NCBI GenBank assembly: GCA_937128505.1
Contig: CAKZMM010000027.1
Location: 26,383-90,382, forward strand
Direction: 5' to 3'
DNA length: 64,000 nt
Source of the DNA: an uncultured Thermogutta sp.
GTDB taxonomy: Bacteria > Planctomycetota > Planctomycetia > Pirellulales > Thermoguttaceae
Part shown: positions 38,920 through 48,685 of the stretch, piece after piece
Position numbering within the stretch: position 1 is the stretch's first letter
Layout: each line of letters begins with the position of its first letter
Made by a program: the position numbers and the translations under genes
The notes under the pieces: model-generated
Databases searched by the model: none
Told to the model about the DNA's origin: nothing
What the model saw: the letters and a program-made list of their open reading frames with translations, nothing else

Positions 38920-40902
38920 TCACAAGCGACTACCGGCCCCACCGGTGTCGGTATGCTGCCGAGCGGATTCGCCCCGGTTAAATCCGGGTGAGGAGCCGCA
39001 CCCACCCCCACTTTGTTCGGCGATTTCCCCCGCGCGGAGGTGCGAGAATTCCGATCGGGGCAAGCCGGCTTCGATGGCAGCAGCCGTACGGCCGACGTTC
39101 GCCTCCAGAGTCCCTTCTTTAAAAAACCAACTGCTTGTTCCCGCAACCAAGATGTCCGCACCGGCCGCCACCATGCGGGGGATATTGTCGAAGCTTACAT
39201 TCCCATCCACCATTACCGGTAAATCCACCCCACGTTCCGCAAGAAACCGCCGACAATCAGCGATTTTTCGTAAGGCTGCCGCGGCCAAAGGCTGTCCTGC
39301 GAAGCCCGGATTGACTGCCAAAAGCAGCACATAATCAAGCCGTTCTAGCACGTATTCCAGCACGCCAAGCGGTGTGGCGGGATTCAAGGCTATCCCGGCG
39401 GCCAAGCCTAGCCGCCGAATTTCACTAAGGACGCGGTCCAGATGCCGGCAACTCTCTGCGTGAACCGCAAGGGCATTGGCTCCCGCTAGCGCGAACCGCT
39501 CCACGAACAACTCCGGCGCCTCCACCATAAGATGCACATCGATGGGAAGTTCGGTCTTCGGGCGGATTTGGGAGACCACATCCGGACCCAAGAGCAAATT
39601 GGGAACAAAATGCCCATCCGCCACATCGATATGGAGCATGTCCGCTCCGGCGGCTTCAAGTTCCCGAATGACTTCTCCTAACCGACACAAATCGGCACAC
39701 ATAAGCGACGGCGCGACCCAAACCGGCTTGCTTCGGCTCAGGTATCGTTTGCGGAAATGTCTCCCCGGAGTTTCGGCCCCCTCATCCGGCGGTGGCACCG
39801 CGCCCTTTTCCTCCGAAGTCCTCCCGGCTTGAACGGTAAGGGCCCGAACTCCCGAAACGAAGGCCGATGCCTGATTTTTGTCGTCGGCTGCCGTCGGCGT
39901 TGCTCTGTCCCAAGAGCTCTGCGAGGCTCGGTCCGCTTCCTTTTCACCAGACCGAGCCCCCCTTTCTCGGTCGCTGAGTTCCCCGACCCACGCTTGCTGC
40001 AAATACCGGAGCGATTCGCGCAATTGGCTTTCGAGCAAATGGTCTGAGTAATCGCGCCCTAATTTCGGCCCAGGAATTTCCAAATATCCGACCAGTTCGC
40101 ACACGGGGAGTTCCGGGGCAGCTTCCCCTAACAAGTGCCGAACCTCAGCAATGTCGACGATTCCCCGGCGGCGGCTTACCTCGTCGAATCCGAAGGTTGC
40201 CTGATAGAGTGCGTCGGTATTTTTCAGGTGCAGCTCAACTAGATACGGGCAACAAACCCGAAGCAATTCGAGATGATTATTGACCACCCGACCCGAACCA
40301 TCCACATATCCATGAGCCACATCCGCACAAAAGCCCACCGGAACAGTAAGCTCGCAGTTTTGGCGATGATAACTATTTAACTCCGAAGCAAAGCTGAGTA
40401 TTTCCTCCGGCAAAGTGGGCGGTTCTGCCAAGCACGACATCGGCTCGATGGTCAGCCACTGGAGGCCCTCTTCCCGCGCCAGGTGCATGAGCTCCTTCAT
40501 GTGGGCCAGGTAGCGGCGTATGGCCTCGGGCTTGCAGCCGAATTGGTCGCGCCAAACGGCTCCCGGGTTCGATCCCACGCACCGCGCCCCCAGAAGCCCC
40601 CCAATGCGAATGAGCCGCTCGAAATTCCGACGTGCAACCACTTCGAAATGACCGCCCGGCAGAAAAAAACCACCAAGCTCACGATGAGCGGTAAAAACGC
40701 TGCGGATCTCCACCCCGAACCGGCGTGCTTCGTCGGCTACAGCCTGGAAAAACTCATCCGGCAATTGATACAGTTCAAAGAAGGTGCCCAATTGAACCCA
40801 ACGGACTTGTTCATCCGCAAGCAGCCGGAAAAGCCACTCGAACGAGTACCGGTACTCGATGGGGTCTGTTTTCACCCCTAAATCAAGCATCAATCGCGAC
40901 AT
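38920..40902 (-). CDS. Fusion of a TIM-barrel sugar epimerase/isomerase with ribulose-phosphate 3-epimerase
   Basis: A 660-residue two-domain protein. Residues 1 to about 310 form a xylose isomerase-like barrel (EWLFRLLADEQVRWVQLGTF, LTIEPMSC, GFCADVAHGYVDG, VELHLKNTD) with plausible metal ligands E, D, H and E. A polar linker (about 311-390) follows. Residues about 390-612 are a complete Rpe domain: APSLMCADL, HIDVADGHFVPN, DVHLM, NPGFAGQ and VDGNVS, with the metal-binding His, Asp, His and Asp all present. Rpe interconverts ribulose-5-P and xylulose-5-P. A 45-residue unstructured tail ends it. The fusion suggests consecutive steps on one pentose. Start ATG 40902; Met5 is an alternative. Confidence 0.88.
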   Translation of the reverse strand: MSRLMLDLGVKTDPIEYRYSFEWLFRLLADEQVRWVQLGTFFELYQLPDEFFQAVADEARRFGVEIRSVFTAHRELGGFFLPGGHFEVVARRNFERLIRIGGLLGARCVGSNPGAVWRDQFGCKPEAIRRYLAHMKELMHLAREEGLQWLTIEPMSCLAEPPTLPEEILSFASELNSYHRQNCELTVPVGFCADVAHGYVDGSGRVVNNHLELLRVCCPYLVELHLKNTDALYQATFGFDEVSRRRGIVDIAEVRHLLGEAAPELPVCELVGYLEIPGPKLGRDYSDHLLESQLRESLRYLQQAWVGELSDRERGARSGEKEADRASQSSWDRATPTAADDKNQASAFVSGVRALTVQAGRTSEEKGAVPPPDEGAETPGRHFRKRYLSRSKPVWVAPSLMCADLCRLGEVIRELEAAGADMLHIDVADGHFVPNLLLGPDVVSQIRPKTELPIDVHLMVEAPELFVERFALAGANALAVHAESCRHLDRVLSEIRRLGLAAGIALNPATPLGVLEYVLERLDYVLLLAVNPGFAGQPLAAAALRKIADCRRFLAERGVDLPVMVDGNVSFDNIPRMVAAGADILVAGTSSWFFKEGTLEANVGRTAAAIEAGLPRSEFSHLRAGEIAEQSGGGCGSSPGFNRGESARQHTDTGGAGSRL

Positions 40903-41400
40903 CTCATCTACCGCCGGCTAGATCGGCCCTTCGTTATTCGGCTAAATCCAATTAGATCCAAACCTTTCCAGTCAGGACATGAGGGGGGTACCTTTCAACA
41001 CAGAATAAAAGGTGGGTCAAAAGACCGGAGAATTAGCACCTTCCTTCAAACTTAGCGCAAAATCTCCCCTCACATCACGCATGCAAGCGCACCTCCCGTC
41101 GAAGCAGTACCGAACGGGGCCTCAGCGTCTCGAAGGGCCTCTGTGAGCTCGCATCCTCGTCGATTCTCCGGCTGAACCCAGAGGCCCCTAATGTATCCCA
41201 GCCTAAGGCATCGAAAGCGCAGCCGGCTTTGCGGCGAATAATCCCGCCGGTAACCTTTCGTACCACGCGGTGTGCGCTTTCGTCGGAGGCAGCGCTTCGG
41301 TTTTCTTAGGGCCCCTGCATGCGTTTTGTTGATGATGCAAGGCACCTTTGCTCAGAGGCGAAGTGACTATTTGTCAATGGCAGATTGTCAATGGCACAAG
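40903..41400. other. Intergenic region
   Basis: 498 bases between the epimerase fusion and xylA. No gene seen; the left end of the xylA-proximal repeat falls here. Confidence 0.4.
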
Positions 41401-41412
41401 TCAATGGCACAA
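41371..41412. repeat. 14-base repeat, three copies, including the xylA stop codon
   Basis: Each unit contains GTCAATGGCA (41371, 41385, 41399). The third unit covers the last codons and the TGA stop of xylA, so the final His-stop sequence is copied twice more downstream of the gene. Confidence 0.8.
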
Positions 41413-42720
41413 CACGTACCGGTTGACAATATTTTCGATCAGCTCTTGGCGGCCGCTGCGATTCGGCCCCGCATCGCCTTTGGCCAGCATGTACTGTTCC
41501 AAGGTCTTGAAGTTGTGCTTGCCTGCTTCGATCTCAGCACCCAAGCCGCTATCCCACGAGCTGTATCGTTCCTTCAGCATTCGCTCCAGTTCACCGTCAG
41601 CCCGGATTGCCGCGGCAATTTTTAGCCCCTTCGCGAAGGTATCCATTCCGCCAATGTGGGCGTAAAAGAGATCGATGGGTTCGAAGCTTTCCCGGCGAAC
41701 CTTAGCGTCGAAATTCACCCCACCGGGTGCCAAGCCGCCGTATTTGAGGAAAGCCAACATGATCTTGGTGGTAAGGTAGATATCGGTGGGAAACTGATCG
41801 GTATCCCAGCCCAGCAGCAAGTCGCCGGTATTGGCATCCACCGAGCCTAAGAATCCCTGCATGCCGGCGTATTCCAATTCGTGTTCCACGTTGTGACCGG
41901 CCAAGGTGGCGTGATTGGTCTCGATATTTAACTTGAAGTACTGCGTGAGTCCATAAGCACGTAGGAAATTGATGCAGGCCGCGGCGTCGAAATCGTATTG
42001 ATGCTTCGTGGGCTCCTTGGGTTTCGGCTCGATATAAAACTGACCTTTAAAACCGATTTCCTTCGCGTAATCTGCGGCCATGTGAAGGAATCGAGCCAGA
42101 TGGTCCAACTCCCGTTTCATGTCGGTGTTCCAAAGGGTGGTATAACCCTCGCGGCCTCCCCAAAACACGTAGCCGGCACCGTCCAGCTCCTTGGTAATCT
42201 CCAACGCCTTCTTCACTTGGGCGGCAGCGTAGGCGAAAACCTCCGCATTGCAACTGGTTGCCGCCCCGTGGACATAACGCGGGTTGCTGAAAAGATTGGC
42301 CGTGCCCCAAAGGAGTTTTACCCCGGTCCGCGCCATTTCCTCCTTAATCACCTTCACCACCTCGTCAAGGTTGCGGTTGGTCTCCGCCAAGCTACTTCCC
42401 TCGGGAGCAACGTCCCGATCGTGGAAACAAAAAAATGGTGCCCCCAATTTTTCGCAAAACTCGAAGAATACCCTTACCCGGCGAATGGCGTTTTCCACCG
42501 TATCCTGAGGGCCTTCCCAGGGCCGAAGCATCGTCGCCGAGCCAAAGGGGTCCGACCCGGTTCCCCGCATCGTGTGCCAGAAGGCAACACTAAAGCGAAG
42601 CTGCTCTTTCATCGTTTTTCCCTCAACGATTTCGTCCTCGTTATAAAAACGAAACGCCAAAGGATTCTTCGAGTCTGGACCTTCGTAGCGGATCTTCGGG
42701 ATGTCGGCAAAAGCGGTCAT
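41401..42720 (-). CDS. xylA: Xylose isomerase
   Basis: A 439-residue class II xylose isomerase converting D-xylose to D-xylulose (also glucose to fructose) with two divalent metals, in the cytoplasm. Seen: [27 protein letters not shown] (catalytic His), [58 protein letters not shown] and [19 protein letters not shown]. Start ATG 42720 has AAGGAG eight bases before it; an upstream start in frame would add 11 unlikely residues. Three 13-base direct elements sit upstream. No xylulokinase gene is adjacent. Neighbouring Rpe fusion could take the product after phosphorylation. Confidence 0.97.
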   Translation of the reverse strand: MTAFADIPKIRYEGPDSKNPLAFRFYNEDEIVEGKTMKEQLRFSVAFWHTMRGTGSDPFGSATMLRPWEGPQDTVENAIRRVRVFFEFCEKLGAPFFCFHDRDVAPEGSSLAETNRNLDEVVKVIKEEMARTGVKLLWGTANLFSNPRYVHGAATSCNAEVFAYAAAQVKKALEITKELDGAGYVFWGGREGYTTLWNTDMKRELDHLARFLHMAADYAKEIGFKGQFYIEPKPKEPTKHQYDFDAAACINFLRAYGLTQYFKLNIETNHATLAGHNVEHELEYAGMQGFLGSVDANTGDLLLGWDTDQFPTDIYLTTKIMLAFLKYGGLAPGGVNFDAKVRRESFEPIDLFYAHIGGMDTFAKGLKIAAAIRADGELERMLKERYSSWDSGLGAEIEAGKHNFKTLEQYMLAKGDAGPNRSGRQELIENIVNRYVLCH

Positions 42721-43399
42721 GTCACAAGCTCCTTCGATCTGACCTGGTTCCAAAATTTCTTCGTGGTAAACCGATATGCAACTTACGAAGATTTAGCAAC
42801 GTAAGAAGATAACGTAAGAAGATACAGAATTTCCTGAGACTTACCAGTCGGGCAGGCAAGATTCGCCGTTGAACCGACGCAGCAGCGCAGGCCGACCCAC
42901 GGGGAGAAACGCCACTTTTCGAGCACCGGTAAGCCGGGGACTTCGCGGCCATCAAAGGTCCGCACGGCATCGGTTCCTAATCCCCATGCCCGAAGTAGAT
43001 ACTGCTGAACGCTAGGGCAACCCATCCCGGCGATTGCCTGGCGCATCCTTTAGCCAACCGCGTAGGGGAGCATGCTGAGGCGAAATCCGATGTCGACTTT
43101 CCCCTTTCCGCAATTGAGCACGCATGGAAAAAGACAACAGGGGAAAAGAAAACGGAAAAGCCGCGAAAAAGAATACAGAATGCAACGACCCGATGAATGA
43201 ACTCCCCGGCCGGTAACGGGCTCTAAATGTGCTGGAATCGATCCGTAAACCTGACACCAGCGAGTATTCGTCTGAAACTATGGCCGATTCACTCAGGCTA
43301 AACTCGCTTATTTCTCGGACGATCGGCTTTAACCGGGCTCAGAAGTGGCTAGCCGCGCGAGGAGAATCGATAAAGGCGCTGGCCGATCCTGGTTATGGG
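42721..43399. other. Intergenic region upstream of xylA
   Basis: No gene. Contains the 13-base elements near xylA and one copy of the pgsA 3'-end duplication. Confidence 0.4.
42780..42823 (-). promoter_or_regulatory. Three 13-base direct elements upstream of xylA
   Basis: Read on the gene's strand, ATCTTCTTACGTT occurs twice in a row (42811-42823, 42798-42810), then a variant ATCTTCGTAAGTT after five bases (42780-42792). They lie 60-103 bases before the start. They may be operators, or another of the window's repeat sets. Confidence 0.5.
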
Positions 43400-43432
43400 T
43401 TATAAAGTGGTTACTCGCGCGAGAAGAATGGA
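43343..43432. repeat. Duplicated 3' end of the phosphatidyltransferase gene
   Basis: About 28 bases (AAGTGG.TA..CGCGCGAG..) at 43405-43432, coding the last residues ILLARVTTL, recur at 43343-43370, 62 bases downstream. The downstream copy would read ILLARLATS in the same strand. Confidence 0.7.
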
Positions 43433-43996
43433 GCGGTTCCAGTACAAGAAAACAAATGCAAATGTCCACGCCACTAGCAGGGTCAAGCCCGTGACCAAGG
43501 TGACCCAAAATTGCACGATATCCGGGGAAAACTTCAGGCATCGCATGGCAAGGGCTATACCGACACACAAACTCTGCATCCAAGCCTTCGTCTTACCCAT
43601 GAAGTTCGCCCCGACGAGTTGCCGTTGAAGGGCTCCGGCTTGGCGTACCCCATCTACAACAAGCTCCCGGGCCAACATCAAAAGGGCCATCCACACGGGA
43701 ATAATCCGCAAGTCCGCTAAGACAATAAAAAGACTCAACAATATGACCTTATCGACCACTGGGTCGAGGAAAGTCCCCAGCGGGGTGACCTGGTTTAGCC
43801 GCCGAGCCAAGACGCCGTCTAAACCGTCGGTAACCATGGCCAAGATAAAAAGGATAAAAGCACCCCAAGCGGCAGGCTCACTCGTCCAATAAATCAAAGC
43901 AACAACGCCGGGTGTTGCCATTAGACGAATCAATGTCAGAAGATTAGGTATTGTCATGAACGCCGATGGCGACGTTGCCCGCCGCTTGTCTCGCAT
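43400..43996 (-). CDS. pgsA: CDP-alcohol phosphatidyltransferase, PgsA-like
   Basis: A 198-residue integral membrane enzyme. The family motif DGx2ARx8Gx3Dx3D is intact (TDGLDGVLARRLNQV, then GTFLDPVVDKV). Four to five hydrophobic segments follow. It most likely makes phosphatidylglycerol phosphate from CDP-diacylglycerol and glycerol-3-phosphate at the inner membrane; other CDP-alcohol transferases are not excluded. MTIPNLLTLIRL at 43957 is the usual N-terminus and may be the true start; the upstream ATG adds 13 basic residues. No strong ribosome site at either. Confidence 0.88.
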   Translation of the reverse strand: MRDKRRATSPSAFMTIPNLLTLIRLMATPGVVALIYWTSEPAAWGAFILFILAMVTDGLDGVLARRLNQVTPLGTFLDPVVDKVILLSLFIVLADLRIIPVWMALLMLARELVVDGVRQAGALQRQLVGANFMGKTKAWMQSLCVGIALAMRCLKFSPDIVQFWVTLVTGLTLLVAWTFAFVFLYWNRSILLARVTTL

Positions 43997-44685
43997 ATTA
44001 CTTTGCTGATTACCTAACTTTACTTTTCTTAACGAAGCTGCTCGTTAGGCTCCGAATGATCTCAAACTCGGCCCCGCTTTGAGTGCCGAAAATCGCGTCT
44101 GGCTCCGGGATTATCTCGCCCACATTGAAGACCACCTACCATGCTTCTTCACCATTCCTCGCATCTAACTTTGTAGTTTGTCGATTTGTATTTATTGAGA
44201 GCCGGTATCGACTGATAGTCAGCGGGTACCGCTTTATTTGGCCTCCTCGACAGGCATCCGGCCTCCTTATAGCGTCGCCAAGCCCCCGGGACTAACTCCC
44301 CAACCGAGCACCCCCAAGACCGATCGCCGCTAACCCATACTATCTTGTGCAAGTCTTTCAATCAACCTATACTACCCAATCTTCCAAGAACAATTGACGG
44401 CAGTTTCCCCCGAAAGCGGAATTTTGCGAAAAATCCCTCCGCGGAACTGAGCCACTCGCTTAGTTGCGTTCTCTCAAAAACGTCAGAGCTCCTGCCCAGC
44501 CGCGGCCCCAATGCTGCCGTATCGTGCCTGAAAACAAGCTTGATCGCCAGCCCCCAAGCCGGGCACGAAGCTTTCTCCCCACTTCCCGCAAGTTCGCGTC
44601 GAGAAACGACAAATAAGACCGACTACTTGGCGGGGGGAAAGGGGCAGGTATCTCCCCACAACTCAGACGGAATGCTCAACCCCAA
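43997..44685. other. Intergenic region
   Basis: 689 bases between two minus-strand genes. No gene, repeat or RNA recognised. Confidence 0.4.
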
Positions 44686-45969
44686 TCAACCCAGCCAAAC
44701 ATTTGCGGGGATCCTGGGCGGCCACGTAGTCGCAGTCCCACCAGGTACTAAGGCTGGAGGTGTGCGGAACGGGCAAAGAGCCTCCCGCACGCTCAGGCCC
44801 AACACTTCGATGCGATCCACTTCGTGGGTACCGATTCCCGCGTCCGCCGCCAATTGCAAATGGTTTTCGCCGGGGAACGGAAATTTGCCGTGATCCGCGC
44901 AAGGATCGTAGCCCATGACCGCCGAGCAGATGGCGTCGGTACACACGGCGTTGCATCCCACCAGCACGAGCTTCGGCTCTACGAGTTCAACCCCTTCATT
45001 CCAAAAGCCTTCGCCATTTTTGATCGTAATGACGCCATCGACGACGGCCAAGTCCACCGGCCTGGCTCCCAAAATGTCCGTGGTTACCCGCGGCACCCGA
45101 AGCAAAGGATCGGTGGGAATATCGGGCCCGACTTCCGCGGGAACACCGTCGGGGACCTTCCGCCGGGCCATGTGCAGGATGGCCACCCGGGCACGGAGCG
45201 AGTCTTCATTCGGCGCATCATCCCCGTACAGCGACGTGGGAAGGATCCCGAAAAGGTTCTTTACGCTCATCGTGACGCCTGCGGTGGCGTGATCTTTGAG
45301 TTTGGCAAGTGAAACAAAAATATCGGTTTTCTCGTACCATGGATTCACGTCAAAAGCCGGATACAGGTAGCCGCCCCACGGGACGTTCAGCCGCACGTAA
45401 CGCTTCCAAGAGCCTAAGTTTTTCGTGTTCTCGAGGATGACTTTATGACCGGCGGCGGATTGCAGTCGCCGCAGATTCCAACCGGCTTTGGTCAGAATTT
45501 CCTCGACGGGCTCGCGGTGGTACCACGCTTCGACTAATGCGATGCGTTTGGCCCCCGCTTGATCCAGCAGGGCACAGAGGGCCTCGGCAAACGTCGGATG
45601 AATATGATAGGTCTCGGAAGCCGGGCGCCCCAACAGATCGCGAGCCGGGCCCGTCATGTTCAGCTTGACCGTCACGGTCTTGCCCGCGACCAATTTGGTC
45701 AAGTCGACCACGCTGCTAATACCGTTCTTAAGGGCTTGGTAAACCTCCTGGGGATCGTAGCTCGAACATCGGCCGATCCACACGGGGCTTGTGGGAGCCG
45801 CTGCAGCTCGGCCAAGCTGCTTCCTCGCAAGTTTTGGCTGAGCCGAAAAAGCGACCGCAGAGCCCACTCCTAAGGCGGCCGCCCCCCAGCCAAGCCCCCA
45901 GCGCAGGGCCTGCCGACGACTGATCCGGTATCGATGATGGCTGAACAAGCCAGGGCATCTATGATACAT
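44686..45969 (-). CDS. Tat-exported DUF362 domain protein
   Basis: A 427-residue protein with a twin-arginine signal (RISRRQALRWGLGWGAAALG) and one DUF362 domain: VTVKLNMTGP, KRIALVEAW, DIFVSLAKLKDHATAGVTMSVKN (the family's most conserved block), then PVDLAVVDGV and NAVCTDAICSAVMGYDP. No ferredoxin Cys cluster is attached. DUF362 proteins are widespread in planctomycetes; no biochemical role is established. GGAAGGAG lies eight bases before the ATG at 45969, so the start is secure. It stands alone between long intergenic regions. Confidence 0.88.
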   Translation of the reverse strand: MYHRCPGLFSHHRYRISRRQALRWGLGWGAAALGVGSAVAFSAQPKLARKQLGRAAAAPTSPVWIGRCSSYDPQEVYQALKNGISSVVDLTKLVAGKTVTVKLNMTGPARDLLGRPASETYHIHPTFAEALCALLDQAGAKRIALVEAWYHREPVEEILTKAGWNLRRLQSAAGHKVILENTKNLGSWKRYVRLNVPWGGYLYPAFDVNPWYEKTDIFVSLAKLKDHATAGVTMSVKNLFGILPTSLYGDDAPNEDSLRARVAILHMARRKVPDGVPAEVGPDIPTDPLLRVPRVTTDILGARPVDLAVVDGVITIKNGEGFWNEGVELVEPKLVLVGCNAVCTDAICSAVMGYDPCADHGKFPFPGENHLQLAADAGIGTHEVDRIEVLGLSVREALCPFRTPPALVPGGTATTWPPRIPANVWLG

Positions 45970-46756
45970 AGCAAAACTCCTTCCGGCCGATTGACTTGCT
46001 CGAATCTACACTTCTGGTCTCTTGTGCTTGCCTCTTTGCCACGCGGTAAAGCGTCTTCTTCTATCTTCACCGCTTGGCGAAGGCTCCCCGACGGCGGTCA
46101 GCGCAGCTCACCCTCTGCCCACCGATTTCTCCGATATCCTCGCGGCCCTATATCCTCGCCGCCCTTGCCTCCTAACTTGACGGGGTCGAGGAGTTCCTCA
46201 CCACACTCCGAAGGCGCGGGGCCTTCCTGGGCGGATGCCGTCGTCACCAAGCATGGCGGCACCACACACGGAGGCGTAGGGCCACCCCAGCACCTGGAGT
46301 ACACGCCGCAGTGCGATCCGCCGGCACATCTCCCGCGAAGCCCGGAGGGGCTCGAGGCCTTTTTCCGCCGACTGCCCGGCTTGTCCTTTGAAACATACTG
46401 CCGGGAACCTACGGCGGCAAGCCCGCCGTCGGCCGCGAACTCGCACCCCGATCCGCGAATACAGCACAAACCGCACGATTTTCCGCGCAAGCAGGCTTTG
46501 CCCCGTTCGGGAATTGACCAATCCCATTTTACGGGTGGTCAATTCCGAAGTAGTTTCTGATAATCTGAGTATAGGAAGGCGAGGTCACTTTCGCGCAGCA
46601 CCTTTACCGAGATATTCAGAGGATTTTGTAGCTTTTCCAATGCTTCAGGTGGGCATAGCGCTCGCATTCATGTTGACAGCTCGCGACACAAATTCTCTCA
46701 GGTTTTTTTCAGGGTAACTGAGTGCGGTTGCCGCACAATCGCAGGGCACCGAGCCA
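45970..46756. other. Divergent intergenic region with hairpins
   Basis: 787 bases upstream of both the DUF362 gene and the cyclase. No gene. Holds the long hairpin at 46510-46546 and GTGCGG-TTG-CCGCAC at 46722-46736, just before the cyclase start. Confidence 0.4.
46510..46546. promoter_or_regulatory. Long hairpin / inverted repeat upstream of the cyclase
   Basis: GGAATTGACCA (46510-46520) pairs perfectly with TGGTCAATTCC (46536-46546); inside, CCC/GGG extends the stem around a 7-base loop. Function unknown: operator or RNA structure for the cyclase 210 bases on. Confidence 0.5.
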
Positions 46757-48685
46757 ATGGCTGACCTTTTAGCCCAGGGAGAACAACCGGAGCATCGGTG
46801 GCGGCGAAGCCTGCCGGAAGGGGCCGAAGTTGTTTTAGGAAGAGCCTCCCAAGGGTGGAGTGTCCCGTGGGATCCCCAAATCTCTCGCCGGCATGCGGTG
46901 TTGCGGTTCGAATCGGGCAAATTGCTGGTGGAAGTACTTCCCGAGGCGAAAAATCCAATTTTTTTCCGTGGTCGGCAGGCTCGACGTTTCTGGCTTCAGG
47001 TGGGGGAGCGCTTCGTTATCGGTCAAACGACCTTCACCTTGCTGGAGCCGCCGCAGACGGTTTTTCACGACGCCGGCGCCCCGCTGCATCAGCACGTATT
47101 CTCTACCGGTCAACTATGGGAGACCCGTTTTGGATATCCAGACCGCAGAATCGAGGTTTTGAGCCGATTGCCCGAGGTTATTTCCCGGGCCACGGATAAT
47201 GAAGAGTTGTGCATCGCCCTTGTGAGCATGCTTTTGGCGGGGATTCCCCGCGCCAGTTCGGCTGCGGTAATCGCTCGGGAAGCGACCCCCGAGATCGGGG
47301 CTGCTCCTTCGGGTGGCCCACGAACCGGTCAAGCGTTGCGGATTCTTTACTGGGATATGCGCTCGCTTGGCCGAGGGGTCTTTTCACCAAGTCACCGACT
47401 CGTGGAGGAGGCCCTAAGCGGGCGGCAAAGTGTGCTTCACGTGTGGCAGCCTCCGGGAATGGTACGAGGCGGTAAAGGGCAGACCGCCGTTGCCGAGGAG
47501 TCCTGGGCCTCCGAGCCTGCGAAACGGCATGCGGAAATTTCCACGGGCCATCCTGCGTCCCAGACCGGCGAAATTCAATCCCTCACGTACTACACAAGCT
47601 CCCCCGGAGTGCACTGGGCCTTTTGTGCCCCGGTACCCGGGCAACCGGGCGACGATTGGGCGCTTTACGTGGCGGGACATTGGGAAGAATCGGACCCACT
47701 CGGCAAGGAGGCCACCCTAGTTCACTTGCTGCGAGAGGATCTAAAATTTGCGGAGATTGTTGCCGCCACACTCGCCTCACTCCGGCAACTTAGGAGATTA
47801 GCACGCCGCCAGGCAGCCTTGCGGCAGTTCCTCTCGCCGGTTGTGGTGCAAAGTTTGGTAGCGGAGGATTGGGAGCGGCTCCTAGCCCCGAAGGAGACGG
47901 AGGTCAGTGTCCTTTTCTGCGATCTGCGGGGCTTTGCGCGCCACACGGAGCAAAGTCAGGGGAACTTGTTGGGGCTTTTGGCCCGGGTTAATCAGGCCCT
48001 GGGAGTCATGACACGGCAGATCCTCAAGGAGGGGGGCGTGATCGGGGATTTCCAGGGGGATGCCGCCATGGGATTCTGGGGTTGGCCGGTAGTGCAGCAG
48101 GATCGGGCGATCCGTGTTTGTCGGGCTGCCCTGAGCATCCGCCGCCACTTCGAATCTGCTGCCCAAGACCCCGGTAACCCCTTAGCGGGCTTTCGGGTGG
48201 GAATTGGGATTGCGACTGGCCCGGCGGTCGCGGGCAAAATCGGCACGGAAGAGCAGGTGAAAGTGACCGTTTTCGGCCCGGTAGTGAACCTGGCCAGCCG
48301 ACTCGAAGGGATGACGAAAATCCTTCGCGTCCCAATCCTGCTGGACGAAACCACGGCAGCGGAGATTCGCCGGCAAGTGCTGCCGGAAGTCGCGCGGATC
48401 CGCCGGCTGGTTCGCGTTCGACCTTACGGAATGGTCTCGGCGATCGAGGTCAGCGAGCTTCTTTTGCCCGAGGGGGAAGATCCAATTCTGACCAACAAAC
48501 ATGTTGAAATCTATGAGCGGGCTCTGGAGGCCTTTATCGCCGGATCCTGGCGGGAAGCCTACCAGTGGCTCCATCAATTGCCGCCGGAGGATTTGGGAGC
48601 CGATCTGCTGACGGTCTTTATCGCGCAGCATAACCGCACAGCTCCGCCAGGGTGGGACGGCGTCATCAAGCTCGATGTAAAATAA
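46757..48685 (+). CDS. FHA-GAF-nucleotide cyclase (class III)
   Basis: A 642-residue cytoplasmic signalling enzyme. Residues about 20-100 are an FHA domain (VVLGRAS, ISRRHAVLRF) that binds phosphothreonine. About 130-340 is a GAF-like sensor region. About 375-555 is a class III adenylate/guanylate cyclase domain: metal Asp in VLFCDLRGFARHTE and in GDFQGDAAMGFWGWP, and VTVFGPVVNLASRLEG with the transition-state Asn and Arg. The C-terminal 90 residues are helical. It would make cAMP or cGMP in response to protein phosphorylation and a small ligand. The base-specifying residues were not judged. Preceded by two hairpins. Confidence 0.9.
   Translation: MADLLAQGEQPEHRWRRSLPEGAEVVLGRASQGWSVPWDPQISRRHAVLRFESGKLLVEVLPEAKNPIFFRGRQARRFWLQVGERFVIGQTTFTLLEPPQTVFHDAGAPLHQHVFSTGQLWETRFGYPDRRIEVLSRLPEVISRATDNEELCIALVSMLLAGIPRASSAAVIAREATPEIGAAPSGGPRTGQALRILYWDMRSLGRGVFSPSHRLVEEALSGRQSVLHVWQPPGMVRGGKGQTAVAEESWASEPAKRHAEISTGHPASQTGEIQSLTYYTSSPGVHWAFCAPVPGQPGDDWALYVAGHWEESDPLGKEATLVHLLREDLKFAEIVAATLASLRQLRRLARRQAALRQFLSPVVVQSLVAEDWERLLAPKETEVSVLFCDLRGFARHTEQSQGNLLGLLARVNQALGVMTRQILKEGGVIGDFQGDAAMGFWGWPVVQQDRAIRVCRAALSIRRHFESAAQDPGNPLAGFRVGIGIATGPAVAGKIGTEEQVKVTVFGPVVNLASRLEGMTKILRVPILLDETTAAEIRRQVLPEVARIRRLVRVRPYGMVSAIEVSELLLPEGEDPILTNKHVEIYERALEAFIAGSWREAYQWLHQLPPEDLGADLLTVFIAQHNRTAPPGWDGVIKLDVK

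Noticed and set aside
46098..46490. 130-codon minus-strand frame before the cyclase
   Set aside because: Gly/Arg/Cys-rich translation of GC-rich DNA without any protein-like pattern.
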